This document shows positions 42,961 through 54,650 of a stretch of DNA of 64,000 nucleotides, in pieces; position 1 is the first letter of the stretch; each line of letters starts with the position of its first letter. The stretch lies in NCBI GenBank assembly GCA_009760855.2, contig WPIO01000007.1:1172501-1236500 (forward strand), read 5' to 3'. The notes beneath the pieces were generated by a model that had not been told where the DNA came from, did not search any database, and worked only from the letters and a program-made list of their open reading frames with translations. Origin of the DNA: Cristatella mucedo. Its lineage: Eukaryota; Bryozoa; Phylactolaemata; Cristatellidae. The translations under genes and the position numbers were made by a program.

Positions 42961-43117
42961 TATTTAAGAATCTGGGATTTTTGGCCGTGAAGATAGCACA
43001 CGAGGTACTGGGCAATCTTAGCCAACAGCAACATTGCTTAAAGCTTCCGATCTTTTATATTGCACTCGAGCAGTAACAAGATACTGAAGCGCGGCAGCTC
43101 GCCGAATCGTAACACAA

Positions 43118-43235
43118 TTCGGCATCTTTAATTCAGCCGGTCTGCAGACACGTGGTTCTGTTGATATCGCTCATAATGTATTGCATTGAGACACGAAAAT
43201 TGGTGCTGCACAAACCCAGCATTCAAAAGGAGCAA
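43118..43235 (+). repeat. Direct repeat flanking LINE family B, left copy
   Basis: 'TTTAATTCAGCCGGTCTGCA', then the later block 'GCACAAACCCAGCATTCAAAA', recurs at 45483-45605 with moderate divergence. The family is unknown. Confidence 0.6.
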
Positions 43236-43982
43236 ATGAGCCCGATGGCGGTAACCCGGGTTACCGAATTTCCGGAAGTAGAATCGGCTATTTATTTTGC
43301 GGATGGCTGCTCTAAAAAATATAGCGTTTCGAAGTCGGAAACGCCGTTGACCTGATTCAGGAGCAGTACCATCAGAATTATGTCGAAGCAAACTGAAGAC
43401 CTATGTGCGCAAGAGCTCAATGAAAGGATGCACGTTATGGCAGTCTATAATGACGACATAAAAGATGTTAGCAATGATATTCTTAACAACGAAATGGAAC
43501 TGGTGTGCAAGTTCTTGGAAACATTTTCCGAGAACTTCATTGCCACCCGCTGGTCTGAAAAAGATTATGCAGGAGGTCCGGAATCTCGGCGCCAGTGCTC
43601 GCCTGGGTAGTATCGCTGAGAGTGAGGAATAAGATCCTGACGATATTGGTGCAGATGGCACACACTCGTGGCAGAAAAAAGAGCATCAGCGAATAAGGCT
43701 GCTCCGGGCACGCAGATACGCTCTTTGGGGCGCCCGAAGAAGGCACCCACGGTTGTCCCAAATCAGCCATCGATCTTGAGCTAGTTCTCGGAAAAAATAG
43801 GCTCTTATTTTCGTGATCGAACCCCGGATCTGGTCAGCCGATGCGAACTTTCACAAAAAAGCATCGTTTTCGAAATCGCAGTCTTCGCTTCTACTCGACG
43901 AACCCGAAATTTGTTTAGCCTATTTGCATATAATTTGTATCTCCGTCTGTAACTCCACAAAGTCATAAAGACTATGTGGGTG
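43236..43982. other. No recognisable gene
   Basis: Contains a perfect 16-base palindrome around CCCGGG (43250-43265) and a 76-codon plus-strand frame (43380-43610) that may be a transposon remnant, which I cannot name. Confidence 0.35.
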
Positions 43983-45415
43983 TTACGCAGGTGAGTTTTG
44001 TATAGCGGACTCACAGCCTAAGCGGCTTTCGGTACACATTCGGTACCCAACAGACTTCGTCTCACGCAACAAAGAGAAAGTGGGAAGCATAACAGAGTCA
44101 GGAGAGCAGTTGAGGTAGTGAGTAGAATAGAAGTAGCAGCTCAGGACCGCTGAAAAGGATGCACCATAGTCGGCAGCAGGAGAGTATTTGTCGTTGCGTA
44201 AGAATTGTGGAAGCGAGTTCCACAGTCTAGGACCTGCAGAGCTAAAGCTTCTGTCGCCAACTGTCTTTAAGCGGAGGAATGGGACAGCTAATTTATTGTC
44301 CCCACAGGACCTGAGGGCGCGAACAGGCTGAAACTGATGCAGCAGTTCAGCTAGGTACGAAGGAGCCAAGCCGTGGCGGGCCTTGTGGGTCAGCGTAAGA
44401 ACTTAGCTATGTATTCTTTGCTCAACCGGCAACCATCCTAGCTCTTCCAGCGAAGGAGACACGTGCTCAAACCGCTGGGACTTGGACTAGCCTCGCAGCC
44501 ATATTCATAGTCCGCTGTAGTGGCATAATAGCTTTCTTTGGCAGCCCAGCCAAGAGGGAATTACAATAATTAAGCCGAGACAGAACTAAAGAGCTAGTTA
44601 AATTTTTTACAAGCCACTGTGGGAGACAGTTCCTAATCTTGGATAGGGATCGGATGTGATGGCTAGCTGTAGAGGCAGTCTTCTGAATGAAGCTTTTGAA
44701 ATTGAGGCAGCTGTCGAACACGACACCTAAATTTCGAGTGCGTAGTGAAGGTCGCACAATAGCAGAACAGCAAAGCCTTTTAATCCAGCCACACGTTTAG
44801 GGTGTCCTATGAGCAGCAGTTCGGTTTTATCATTATTTAACTTCAGGAAGTTTTCCGACATCCAAGATCGAATGTCGGCAAGGCAAGCATTCACTTTCTC
44901 AGTTGCCGCAGCAGATTCCGACGGTTTGAATGACAAGTACAACTGAGTATCGTCAGCATAGAAGTGATATCCTATTCCATGGGCCTTAATCACTTTACCC
45001 AGAGGTTGCGTATAAATGGAGAACAGCAAGGGACCGAGAACAGACCCTTGAGGGACTCCACATGTGACCCTTCTTGTGTGTGAGACCTGACCCCCACACG
45101 ACACGGATTGACTACGATCAGACAAGTACGATTTAAACCACGCCAGTGCTTCGTCTGCCAGACCAATCGTTGTTTACAATCGTTCAAGCAGAACCTCGTG
45201 ATCAATGGTGTCGAAGGCAGCAGACAGATCTAGCAGAGCTAGGGCAGTGACATTCTCATCGTCGTTGCCACGTAGAATGTCATCGTTAACACGGAGGAGA
45301 GCAGTTTCAGTAGAGTGCTGCCTCTTGAACCCCGATCGAAATGTTTCTGACATTCTATTATTTTCAATATGTTCCACTAGCTGCTTAGCAACAATTTGGA
45401 CAAATATTCAGGTAG
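43983..45415 (-). repeat. LINE family B, reverse-transcriptase relic
   Basis: On the minus strand the reverse transcriptase reads in order through frame changes: Leu-Asp-Leu-Ser-Ala-Ala-Phe-Asp-Thr-Ile-Asp-His (about 45220), [10 protein letters not shown] (about 45050), and the catalytic Tyr-Ala-Asp-Asp-Thr-Gln (about 44945). Arg-Leu-Asn-Tyr-Cys-Asn-Ser-Leu-Leu (about 44570) and Gly-Pro-Arg-Leu-Trp-Asn-Ser-Leu-Pro (about 44220) follow. This is an L2/CR1-type element distinct from family A. Frameshifts make it inactive. Confidence 0.9.
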
Positions 45416-45482
45416 TTATCGCAGTCTGCAAGCACCCGGGTTACCATGGTAAACAGGGTTACAGCATCGGGCTCAAATAGGC

Positions 45483-45605
45483 ATTTAGGTGTCATTAATT
45501 CAGCCAGCCTGCAGACATGTGCTCCTGATGACACCATTTGTAATTTATGTGCATTGACACCTTGGTAATGTACAAACCCAGCATTTAACAGAAGAAAATG
45601 GGCAA
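45483..45605 (+). repeat. Direct repeat flanking LINE family B, right copy
   Basis: Partner of 43118-43235, same orientation. Together they bracket the LINE, so the LINE may have inserted into or between copies of an older repeat. Confidence 0.6.
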
Positions 45606-46118
45606 TCGATTCAGATGTACTTACTCCCTAATACAACACATTACCGAAGTACACTAACGCCTGCACTATAAACCGAGATTTGATTCTCAAGGTAGAAGAA
45701 GAGACGCCATCCCAATGGGAAAAATAAAAAAGGTTAAGACAAGAGTGCAACAACTATGCAGGGCTTGGGGAAAAGGCTATATTGACATGCAGTGTTAACA
45801 TTGACTATCCATCCAAGGCCTTGTGCACAAATGAACTGTATTTATATACCAATGCTAACCAGCGATATCATGAACATGAACGAAAAAACTGGTCGTGTGA
45901 CGTATCCGTCAAAAATTACGTGTGATGGTATTAGATGACTACAATAATCTAACAAAATGTTTCCCATGATGCCAGGGTATATGGAACTGGTTCAGCCACC
46001 ACTGGTAAATTTGCAGCATAGGTCGAAGGCTGTTTATATCAACAAGTAACCAAAACAAGACTGTCAACCGCCAGTAAACGGGTATGCAAACTGCTGCAGC
46101 TGCTGTTCGTCATATGTG

Positions 46119-46149
46119 TCAGCACGACCCAATCTCCGTCAGTAGTGAC
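46119..46149 (-). CDS. TBL2: TBL2, probable last exon
   Basis: An acceptor (ATTACTTGTAG) is followed by a phase-2 start. This completes Arg and adds Ser-Leu-Leu-Thr-Glu-Ile-Gly-Ser-Cys, then TGA. The length and helical character fit the vertebrate C-terminus. It is short, so another last exon is possible. Confidence 0.5.
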
Positions 46150-46313
46150 CTACAAGTAATATCAATGCCCGAGAGTGAGCTGTTTTAATAATAATCATAA
46201 AGCCTTGTGAGCTGGATAGGGAACTCCAGTTATACTGCCCACCTAGCATGCTCGTGGTGGTAAGAGAAACAGCAGCATTTAGTTGTGGCCGTCCAGCCGC
46301 GCTGCAACCTCAC

Positions 46314-46500
46314 CTGGCCTCATCTATTTGCTGCTGCAGCCGCTCTTTCATGGCCTGAGTGGTGGATGCTTTCTTCTTGTTCTCAAAGTCAGTTATACTA
46401 GCACGAAGTCCAGGCACGTTGTGGAACACGTGCACGTGCCGATCACCAGTGGTCACAAAGTAACGGCCGCTGACGTGAAACTGGACAGACTTGATGATGT
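46314..46500 (-). CDS. TBL2: TBL2, penultimate exon
   Basis: Acceptor AACTATTTCAG, donor CCAG then GTGAGG, entering in phase 1 and leaving in phase 2. It encodes the last WD unit (Val-Ser-Gly-Arg-Tyr-Phe-Val-Thr-Thr-Gly-Asp-Arg, then Val-Phe-His-Asn-Val-Pro-Gly) and the start of the coiled tail (Lys-Glu-Arg-Leu-Gln-Gln-Gln-Ile). The vertebrate protein has the same Gly-Asp-Arg-Ala-Val-Arg-Leu-Phe-His-Asn and Arg-Leu-Gln-Gln-Gln-Leu. Confidence 0.9.
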
Positions 46501-46715
46501 CTGAAATAGTTTATGCAGATGCATCGATTACCAGGCTTGTAATCTGATCTGGTAAAACACACTCTGATTCGAGCGACTGCACGATTCAGACCAAATATAC
46601 GCACACACTATAAGAACAAGTAGGATGCTAGTTATGTCATTCGTGGTAGCTTGCCATACACCTTAAACACAGAGTTAATAGATCAAAATGAGAAGAACTG
46701 TGACGAAAGTGTAAG

Positions 46716-46789
46716 ACTTATACCTTCTAACCTCAGGAACCTGCCCAGCAAGGACTTATACCTTCTAACCTCAGGAACCTGCCCAGCAA
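46716..46789. repeat. Short tandem duplication, 38-base period
   Basis: 'ACTTATACCTTCTAACCTCA' and the following 16 bases occur twice in a row. Confidence 0.95.
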
Positions 46790-47159
46790 ACAACCATTTT
46801 GAAATGAGCTGATCTTTCGGAGAAAATAAAAACAAAAGGTATAGGCTGTGTAGAACAGGTAACTTTCTCCATCTGTTTGAATGCCATCAATCAGACGTCA
46901 CGATGTCAGCTGGTCAGCTGACTTCCAAGCTATGGGAGCACGGTTACCGAAGGCAAGGTCTAGCAAGGATTTCAATCTTTTTAGAGGTGTAAGTAATTGA
47001 CCAGAGTCGGAAGTGCAGTGGTGCACCGAGAGGCCTGGTGTGAAATTGATTCAGATGGGTACATCGGAGGAAAACAATAGATGTACACAAAAGTGATTGA
47101 CGAAATCTTGAAATCGACATGCTGCTTGACAGGCAGCCATTGCATATTGGTATATAGCA

Positions 47160-48090
47160 TGTTATAATAATAATAATGCACTTGATAAAGCACCCTCAGA
47201 GAACCTAATCTCTTTCTAGGCCCTTTACATTTGCTGCAAAGTGAAATGCAATTGAATGGTAAGTAAAATCATGCTTGAAAAACAAACAAAATAAATAATA
47301 TGGTTAGGGGTGACATGCACAGGGTCAGCATGCAAATGTGGTTAGTGGCAGCATGCATGCACAGTGTCAGCACGCATAAGCACATCAAGGACGAATCACA
47401 GTGACCCACTAAATGCTGTCCTAAATAGGTGTGTTTTTAAGTTCCTTTTAAACGTGGTCAGGTCAGAGGATGTTCTGACGCAGGTCGGGAGGGAGTTCCA
47501 GGCTTTGGGAGCATACGAACTAAATGCACGGTCTCCAAAGGATTTGAGGTTTGTACGAGGTATTTCTAGACTGTTGGATTCCGAAAAGCGGTGGTACGAT
47601 GCTTGACCTGATGGGGTAGTATATCTGAGAGATAGGCTGGAGCCATAGAATGAAGGAACCTAAAAGTGAGCGACAAAACCTTGAAGTCAATCCGTTGCTT
47701 GACTGGTAGCCAATGCAGGTCGGCAAGAAGTGGAGAAACGTGGCAACTGCGACGCTCACGACAGACAAGCCTATCTGCAGAGTTTTGCACCAACTGCAAT
47801 CGCCTGATCGCACCTGCAGGTAGGCCAGTAAGCAGTGAGTTGCAGAAATCGAGACGGGATGTCACGAATGCATGGACCAACTTGGACGTGGTATCCTTAT
47901 CTAAACAAGCCCGAATTTTAGCAATGTTATGAAGCTGAACATTGGCGGATTTGACTGTGGAGCTGATATGGTCGTCTAACGAGAGGTTGCTTTGGAATAT
48001 GACGCCTGGATTTCGAGCTGATTCAACTGGAGATATGCTGGCAGAGCTAATTTTGAGAGTCAGCCTTTCCAATCTCTGAATCACACTGGG
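47160..48090 (-). repeat. LINE family A copy, young, nested in the old LINE
   Basis: Long open minus-strand frame with the standard C-terminal landmarks and an AATAATAAT tail at 47164. It is very close to the copy at 12310-13108. Old-LINE sequence matches up on both sides, showing a later insertion. Confidence 0.88.
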
Positions 48091-48648
48091 TTGGTGAGCT
48101 GCAGTGTAATGTGGCAGATGTGACAATAACGACAGATAAGCCTTGCTGACCAGTTTTACACCAACTGTAAGTGTGCTATTGCACAGACAGGAAGACCCAC
48201 AAATAAGTGAAAGTCCTGCCAGGATGTCAAGAATGCATGGACTAGTTTGGCTGTAGTGTCTTAATCCAAGCAGGCCCAAATTTTTAGAATGTTACATAAG
48301 TGGAAGTAGGCAGACTAAACTCTAGAGCTGATGTGCTAATCCTGTGACAAGTCATTCTGGAAGAGGCAATCATGATTCCCAGGCGGAGGCTACAGGAGAC
48401 ACAATGGCAGAACTGATTTGGACAGTTAGGCTTTCCAGTTTCTTACTAACACTGGGTTTTCTTATACTCAATAAGTTGGTCTTGGGGTCAACAATTTCGG
48501 AAAGTTGGCTATCATCCAAGTGCAAATGCCAGAAGTGCAGGCTGTTAGGAAGAGCTGAGCAAGCTTGAGATGTTAGGAGGCAGGTATGGGCACACGTACA
48601 GCTTCGTTCTGGCTGCAAAAATGAAAGCACAGAATCGGCAAGAGAGGT

Positions 48649-48803
48649 GTTGGCCAAGGTGTAAAGTGCTTGCTCTTCACAACCCGTATCATGGGTTCAA
48701 GTCCTGCAGTGGGTGATCCTTTATTGCCCACTACGAGCGGTGGTGACAGCCGTTAAGGATCTCCTGCTGCTTTACAAATGAGGCTTCGGAATCAACTAAC
48801 CTT
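48649..48803 (+). repeat. tRNA-derived SINE, family 1
   Basis: 'GGCCAAGGTGTAAAGTGCTT' and 'ATGGGTTCAAGTCC' replace the A and B boxes of the family, and the body matches. It is more diverged than the other copies. Confidence 0.7.
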
Positions 48804-49849
48804 TTAAAAGGCAGAGAATACATTTTGAAAAGGGGTTGACCTAAAACTGATCCTTGGGGCACCTCATATTACTAAGGCCCACGGCATGGTCGCTTTCCAT
48901 TGAAATTTGCTCCCTGAATTATCCCACTGTGATAAGACCCAAACAATAGAAACACGTGATGTCCGTGATGCCTAGGCGAGGCGACAGATGGTCCAGAAGG
49001 ATCTCAGGGCACCAAAAGGTGCATCAACAGGTGCCCTGAGATCCAGCAGATCTAGCAGAGAGACTCTACTCATGTCGGCATTCCCGAGAAGGTCGCTATA
49101 CACTGCACCACCACTGGAGCACTTGATGGAGCAAGGAACAGGTGACACTTGCCAACAGTTTTAATCTGACCCCTGTTCTGAAAGAAAGGGAAGCCTGTTC
49201 GGGTAGCATCGGTTGCGGTCAGACAATTAGTGAATTTCAGCCAGGTTTCGGTCACAGCAAACCAATCAAGAGTATCGTCAAGAATCACATCGTGTATTAG
49301 CAAGGGTTTATTGCATATAGAATGCTCATCCCATAGGCACATTTAAAAGTGACTAAGGTTGTAGAGGGCTTAATTACCATTAAGTTAAAGTAATTCACTG
49401 CATTGATCGAGGGAGATCAAAATGCTAGGCAACTTGAAAGAGTGCAAGAAATACCGGTGACCTGTCCATTACCCATTCTCTGACTTCAACTGCCATTCCG
49501 GTGGGAGATACCTAGTTAAAGAACCAGCCCTTGTACAGGCAGCAGCATTCAGAAATGCTCTTGAAAGGCAATTGCGAAACAATAATAAGCGAGAATATAG
49601 AGTGTATGGTCACTAATGTCCGGCGAAGCTGTGCCGGCTCATGGTACGGGTGCACGAGCATATACAGAATGGCGGGCACACAAGCACGAGCCAATAATCG
49701 GCAGACACCGATGCAAAAGGCCGACGGTGACGGTGGGTATATGCATAAAGCATTTCCACAGCAAGTCCACAAACACAAAATTTCACGAGTGATATGGACA
49801 AAGCAAACACGACGAACGTCAGAGCTTCGAAGTTTGGAAAATTCTATAC

Positions 49850-50400
49850 CGGTCAAAAAACGGGAGTCAAACTTGGCGAGCCGGAAGCAGAAGTGCATCA
49901 CGATAAGCAGCAATGACCCTGAGAAACGTCGTGCAACTAATTGCATCACAGTTCTTGACCATAGTCTCAACCCACTCTTCATAGTTTTCTGCATTCTGAT
50001 GACCTAGGAAGCCCACAACCACTGCGGCAAAGCTGTTCTCTAAGCAGCCGTCCCCTTACTAGTGAGCTTCTTTGGGAATTCGGTGCAGTAGCTGATCTTG
50101 TGTATCTACGATTCCACAAAGACATCGCAAGACAAGCTTTGAACTTCGCCTCAGACAGCTTAGGGAAGAAGCTTGGAAGGTACTCGAAGTCTGTCAACCC
50201 CTCATCTAGAGCTAAGACAAATGGTTTCAAAAGGCCCAATTTGATATGCAGTGGTGACATCAAAACCTTCCTGGGGTTCCTCAGTGGTTCCTACTCAGCA
50301 TTGTTGCTCCCCACAAACAATTTGATCAGCTGTCGCCTGTGGGTAGTGCATATGGCGCTCTCTACTCTCCCCAAGATAAAGCAGGAAGCTTGATAAAACC
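49850..50400 (-). repeat. Broken transposon-associated gene relic
   Basis: Minus-strand reading gives Glu-Pro-Leu-Arg-Asn-Pro-Arg-Lys-Val-Leu, then Pro-Leu-His-Ile-Lys-Leu-Gly-Leu-Leu-Lys-Pro-Phe-Val (about 50260-50205), then Phe-Phe-Pro-Lys-Leu-Ser-Glu-Ala-Lys. After a frame break comes Gly-Phe-Leu-Gly-His-Gln-Asn-Ala-Glu-Asn-Tyr (about 50010-49980). I know these as signature blocks of a multi-copy protein seen in many invertebrate genomes and often linked to mobile DNA. Stops and frameshifts make this a pseudogene. Confidence 0.6.
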
Positions 50401-52207
50401 AACTGGGGCAGCCATAAGAAAAGCCCTGTGACGTCTCAACTAGTTAAGTCGTCAAACCGCAAGGCACCCAGCAAGGTATTGTTGCTGTTGTAATCATTTC
50501 TAAGTGAGCCACAGAAAGAGAGAGGTATTAAAGATATGCTTCCATTGAATTATTGTTTGCCCTCATCTTGACATATATTGTCAGCAGTCGTAGAAAATGC
50601 CTCTACTGGATGCTTGCAGACTCTTGATGACATCTCGAGGAAATGTAGATAGATGCATCCATTTAGGTAGCCGGAGCTAAACTAAAATAATTGGCTAAAA
50701 ACTCCTGTATTTATACAATATTTATAATACTAGAAAGTGCTAATAAACAAGCTATTAATAAGCGTGAAGTATTAAAGCGTAGAACAACTAATCAACACCA
50801 CGCGTCAACGACTTCGTCAACTGATCAATAGTACAAGCACTCACATCAAATACTGAACCATTTTAATTTTCGATCATTTCCAAGTGCAATTACGTACGAA
50901 AAATACTGCATAAAAATAGTAATGCTTTTGACTAAACGCCAGACTGGTAGCCCTAGCCGCATCTGCAATACAGTTGTCTCTTGTCACTTCGCGCCTCGAC
51001 TTTTGCAGCTTCACTCTATGGCAGTTTTTCAAATATATTCATTAAAAAGTTGATCGAAATAGTAGAAATTATACTGCCCAGCTCGGTTGTCTGAGTCAAT
51101 TATACGCCCATGTATTAGAATTAAACTAAAAATTGCTTTACATATGGACTGTAGGCCTATGTATTCGAGAACCCCTGCAAATCCTTCAAGGCCAGGTGTA
51201 GCCGCTCGACCACTCCATGTGTGTGGGCAAGAACCTTTTCCCAAAAAAATCGGGTGTAGTGAAACCAAGCCAATCAGAGCATGCTGTTTACTGATTGGCT
51301 ACCCTATCTCCTTCATGGTGTAAGAACTGTATGTATAGTTAATGCACAATAATAATATAATAATTGTAAAGTCTAATAAGTCTTATTTTCTCTTATTTCG
51401 TCTAATATATTGGGTAATACGAGTGAAATAGTGACTAAAGGGGTGTTATTTCATGTCCAGAGGGCTCAAATAATGTTAAACACCGTATTTAAAGAGTCGT
51501 GAGCAGGTTCTCAATGCTCTGACTACAAAAATATTCGATTTATAAATAAAGAATCCTACTTTGCTGAAATTCACTTATCGCTGTCGAGTCTAGACCTCAT
51601 AAACCACGATAAACGAGGGACGACTTCAATCTCCAAAATAGGTATACTTACACATTTATCATCGTCCTGCTCACAAAAGCTAAATGTGTAGGGAATAAAT
51701 GCCCTTTTCTATACTTTTGGGGCTTAAGCAATCGGGAAATCGCACTTACTAAGCAGGAACAGAGATAACATAAAACTGTATTATATGGGTGCTACTATTT
51801 ACATGAATAGCACTTGCCCCCAAAAAACAAAGGCAGTAATGCACACACTGCCGTTGCTCGTGAGCTGCCTGCCCTCCCCAGTTTGCAGTACTCCGACCGA
51901 AAGCTGGATCTCTTCCCTCCACGTATTTTTACTCGTTATGTGGAAATACCAGAACAAACAGCCGCTGCGCTGCACCAACAAACAGCATTAACGGGAACCT
52001 AAACTGAGCCCACAGCTCACAAAGGAATCGCTCATAATCTTTTGCAATGCTGCAGTGAAACTTAAGCGGCCACTGCCTTTATGTCGATGCAACAGCTCGA
52101 AATGAAGACTGTTCGAACTCATTGCATGCAAGCAAACTCGGGCCGAGAGCAAGCAGCTGCCAATGTCCGCCAAGCAGCTGCGGTCAGAAGGAAAACCAGG
52201 TGCATAC
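50401..52207. other. TBL2 intron, nothing recognised
   Basis: AT-rich. I found no exon, repeat family or RNA gene. Confidence 0.5.
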
Positions 52208-52393
52208 CGTGAACGTCAGCGATGCGCACCTCTTCGGCACCGGTCGCAGTATTGAATATAATCACATTCGAGTTGTAGGCAACAGCAGCAACCCGAGCAT
52301 CAGGCGACAAAGCAATTAGAGTGCTGCTGGTCACGGCATCCTTGCAGTGCCCGGTCAGTATCATGTACGCATCCTGGTTCTTTTTATACTCCA
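52208..52393 (-). CDS. TBL2: TBL2 internal exon
   Basis: Acceptor GTGACTTTCAG, donor CACG then GTATGC, phase 1 at both ends. It encodes Glu-Tyr-Lys-Lys-Asn-Gln-Asp-Ala-Tyr, then a WD unit with Ile-Ala-Leu-Ser-Pro-Asp-Ala-Arg-Val. The vertebrate protein has Glu-Tyr-Lys-Lys-Lys-Gln-Asp-Pro-Tyr and Leu-Ala-Leu-Ser-Pro-Asn-Ala at the same place. Confidence 0.93.
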
Positions 52394-53504
52394 CTGAAAG
52401 TCACAAGCAAACACAAAATTCATCGGAAAAGGTTAGCTAATGCTCCTCACCACCGAGGCAGGATCACACACGTCTGACAATGCCCATTCATCAGGCAAGT
52501 ACCAAGACAGAAGTAAAAAAAATGAAACTGCCAGCTTTCCGAGTACTAGTCGTTAATCTGCCGTTCGGCGGTCATCAGACGACAACATAGGACATGCACA
52601 TGCGTCCGTGTACTTTGGCATCAGTTCAAATTCCAGCTTGATAACTACTGTCGAGACAACAAGGTAAGATGCAGTACATTCTGAAATAGAGGCCAACGCA
52701 GGCGGCATCGGTGCAGATCGAGCAAGTAAGTGATCACAAGTGCTGTAAGCATCGATGTGGTGTTTCTTTTAGCCCACCTTGGCATATAGCCTTGGATGTA
52801 AAAACACAATGCCGTCTGCTAAGGGACTCGAATCACAAAACTGGCTAGCCAGACCAAGAATCAAATATTGCCTATATCGATTACAGATCAAGTGACTCCG
52901 GAAACCAACATATCGTTGCCTACCAGCTCATCCTAAAGACAGTTACTCATAATACCGCCTTTGTATGCAAAAAATATGTAAAATGGAGACGTGTACCGGA
53001 AGAGGTCCCGGTCCTGAAAATCAAGTTTTAGAAAAAATTGGCATGACGTTAAGCAAAACCCAATCTGTGAAGGAAAGCCACGTACGGTGTCGTCCCTTTC
53101 ATGAAGCATTAATCCATAAGCAGCTCTCGAGGCAAGCATCTCCTGATAAGGTTGCCGCTATTATCTGCATGCCTCACTGCTATGCTCCTATAAGCAAGGC
53201 ACTCAATTTTTGTCTGACTAGTACTTCTGATTTTTGTCCAAAGTGTGCTTTAAACATCGTTCGAGGCTTGGATCGAAGATTTCGCACTGTGGTGTTAAGG
53301 AACTAGTGTACATGATGACGATCTGAGTCAATAAGTACCCCAAGACGAGCCAGACAAAAACGAACGATTGTGATCTCTAAATTCAACCTGTCCGTAGTCA
53401 CACTACAGTATAATAGTTCATTGCATAGTAAGTTATGGTGCTTAAACCACTACAAGAGGCCCAGCCTAGGTAGGTCCGATTCTTTTCACGGTTTATACTC
53501 TCCC

Positions 53505-54650
53505 TCTTGCTGATGTGATTGCCAAGCACAATCTAGGCTTTCACTTCTATGCGTTGACACTCAGTTGTACCTTTGCTTTGATCCTTCCCAGCCTTCGAGC
53601 ACCTCAAATTCTCTCAACTCACTTGCTGCATGCATTAATGACATCCGCACATGGATGGCCGCAAATTTTCTAAAACTAAACCATGATAAATCCAACTTAC
53701 TAGTTATGGACAAACCCAGTGTGATTCAGATATTGGAAATGCTGACGCTCAAAATTGGCTCTGCCAGCATATCTACTGCTGAATCAGCTCGAAATCTAGG
53801 TGTCATGTTTCAAAGTGACCTCTCGTTAGACGACCCCATCAGCTCCACAGTCAAATCTGCCTATTTTCAGCTTCATAACATGGCTAAAATTCGGGCTTGT
53901 TTAGATAAGGATACCACGTCCAAGTTGGTCCATGCATTCGTGACATCCCGTCTTGACTTCTGTAACTCACTGCTTGCTGGCCTACCGGCATATGCAATCA
54001 GGCGATTACAGATGGTGCAAAACTCTGCAGATAGACTTGTCTGTCGTGAGTGTCACAGTTGCCACATCACACCACTTCTCGCCGACCTGCATTGGCTACC
54101 AGTCAAGCAACGGATCGACTTCAAGGTTTTGTCGCTCACTTTTAGGTCCCTTCATTCTTTGGCTCCAGCCTATCTCTCAGATCTACTCCCCCACCAGGCC
54201 AAGCATAGTACCACCCACTTTTCGGAATCCAAAAGTTTACCAATACCTCGTACAAACCTTAAATCATTTGGAGACCGTGCATTTAGTTCGTATGCTCCCA
54301 AAGCCTGGAACTCCCTCCCGACTTGCGTCAGAACACCCCCGACTTGACCACATATAAAAAGAACTTAAAAACACCTATTTAGGACAGCATTTAGTGGGTC
54401 GCTGTGATTCGTCCTTGATGTGCTTATGCGTGCTGACACTGTGCATGCATGCTGCCACTAACCACATCTGCATGCTGACCCTGTGCATGTCACCCCTAAC
54501 CATGTTATTCATTTTTGTTGGTTTATCAAGCATGATTTTACTCACCATTCAATTGCATTTCCCTTTGCAGCAAATGTGAAGCGCCTAGAAAGAGATTGAG
54601 TCCTCTGAGGGCGCTTTATCAAGTGCATTATTATTATTATTATAACCTGT
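53505..54650 (+). repeat. LINE family A, longest copy in the window
   Basis: Starts at the reverse-transcriptase catalytic region, where the Tyr-Ala-Asp-Asp motif is damaged by an indel near 53550. The frame then stays open for 260 codons (53565-54347). The family tail follows, ending in (ATT)n at about 54630-54645. It sits in a TBL2 intron, opposite to the gene. Confidence 0.9.

Larger units (their letters stand above)
46880..49345 (-). repeat. Old LINE, endonuclease to reverse-transcriptase tail, interrupted by later insertions
   Basis: On the minus strand an endonuclease piece (Leu-Asp-Trp-Phe-Ala-Val-Thr-Glu-Thr-Trp-Leu, about 49250) is followed by reverse-transcriptase remnants near 49050 and 48860. 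The C-terminal region at 48460-48095 continues across a younger LINE to 47150-46880. It also carries a SINE at 48649-48803. It lies in the TBL2 intron. Confidence 0.7.

Noticed and set aside
43380-43610. 76-codon frame, perhaps a transposase fragment
   Set aside because: A faint resemblance to hAT-type sequence was not specific enough to support a call.
51799-52002. Candidate last exon of TBL2
   Set aside because: Both strands were read for the Gly-Arg-Phe-Leu-Ala-Ser-Cys-Gly-Asp-Arg region without success. The true exon was found at 46314-46500.
53565-54347. 260-codon plus-strand frame as a host gene
   Set aside because: It is the reverse-transcriptase C-terminus of LINE family A, matched by many copies in the window and followed by the family's ATT-repeat tail.
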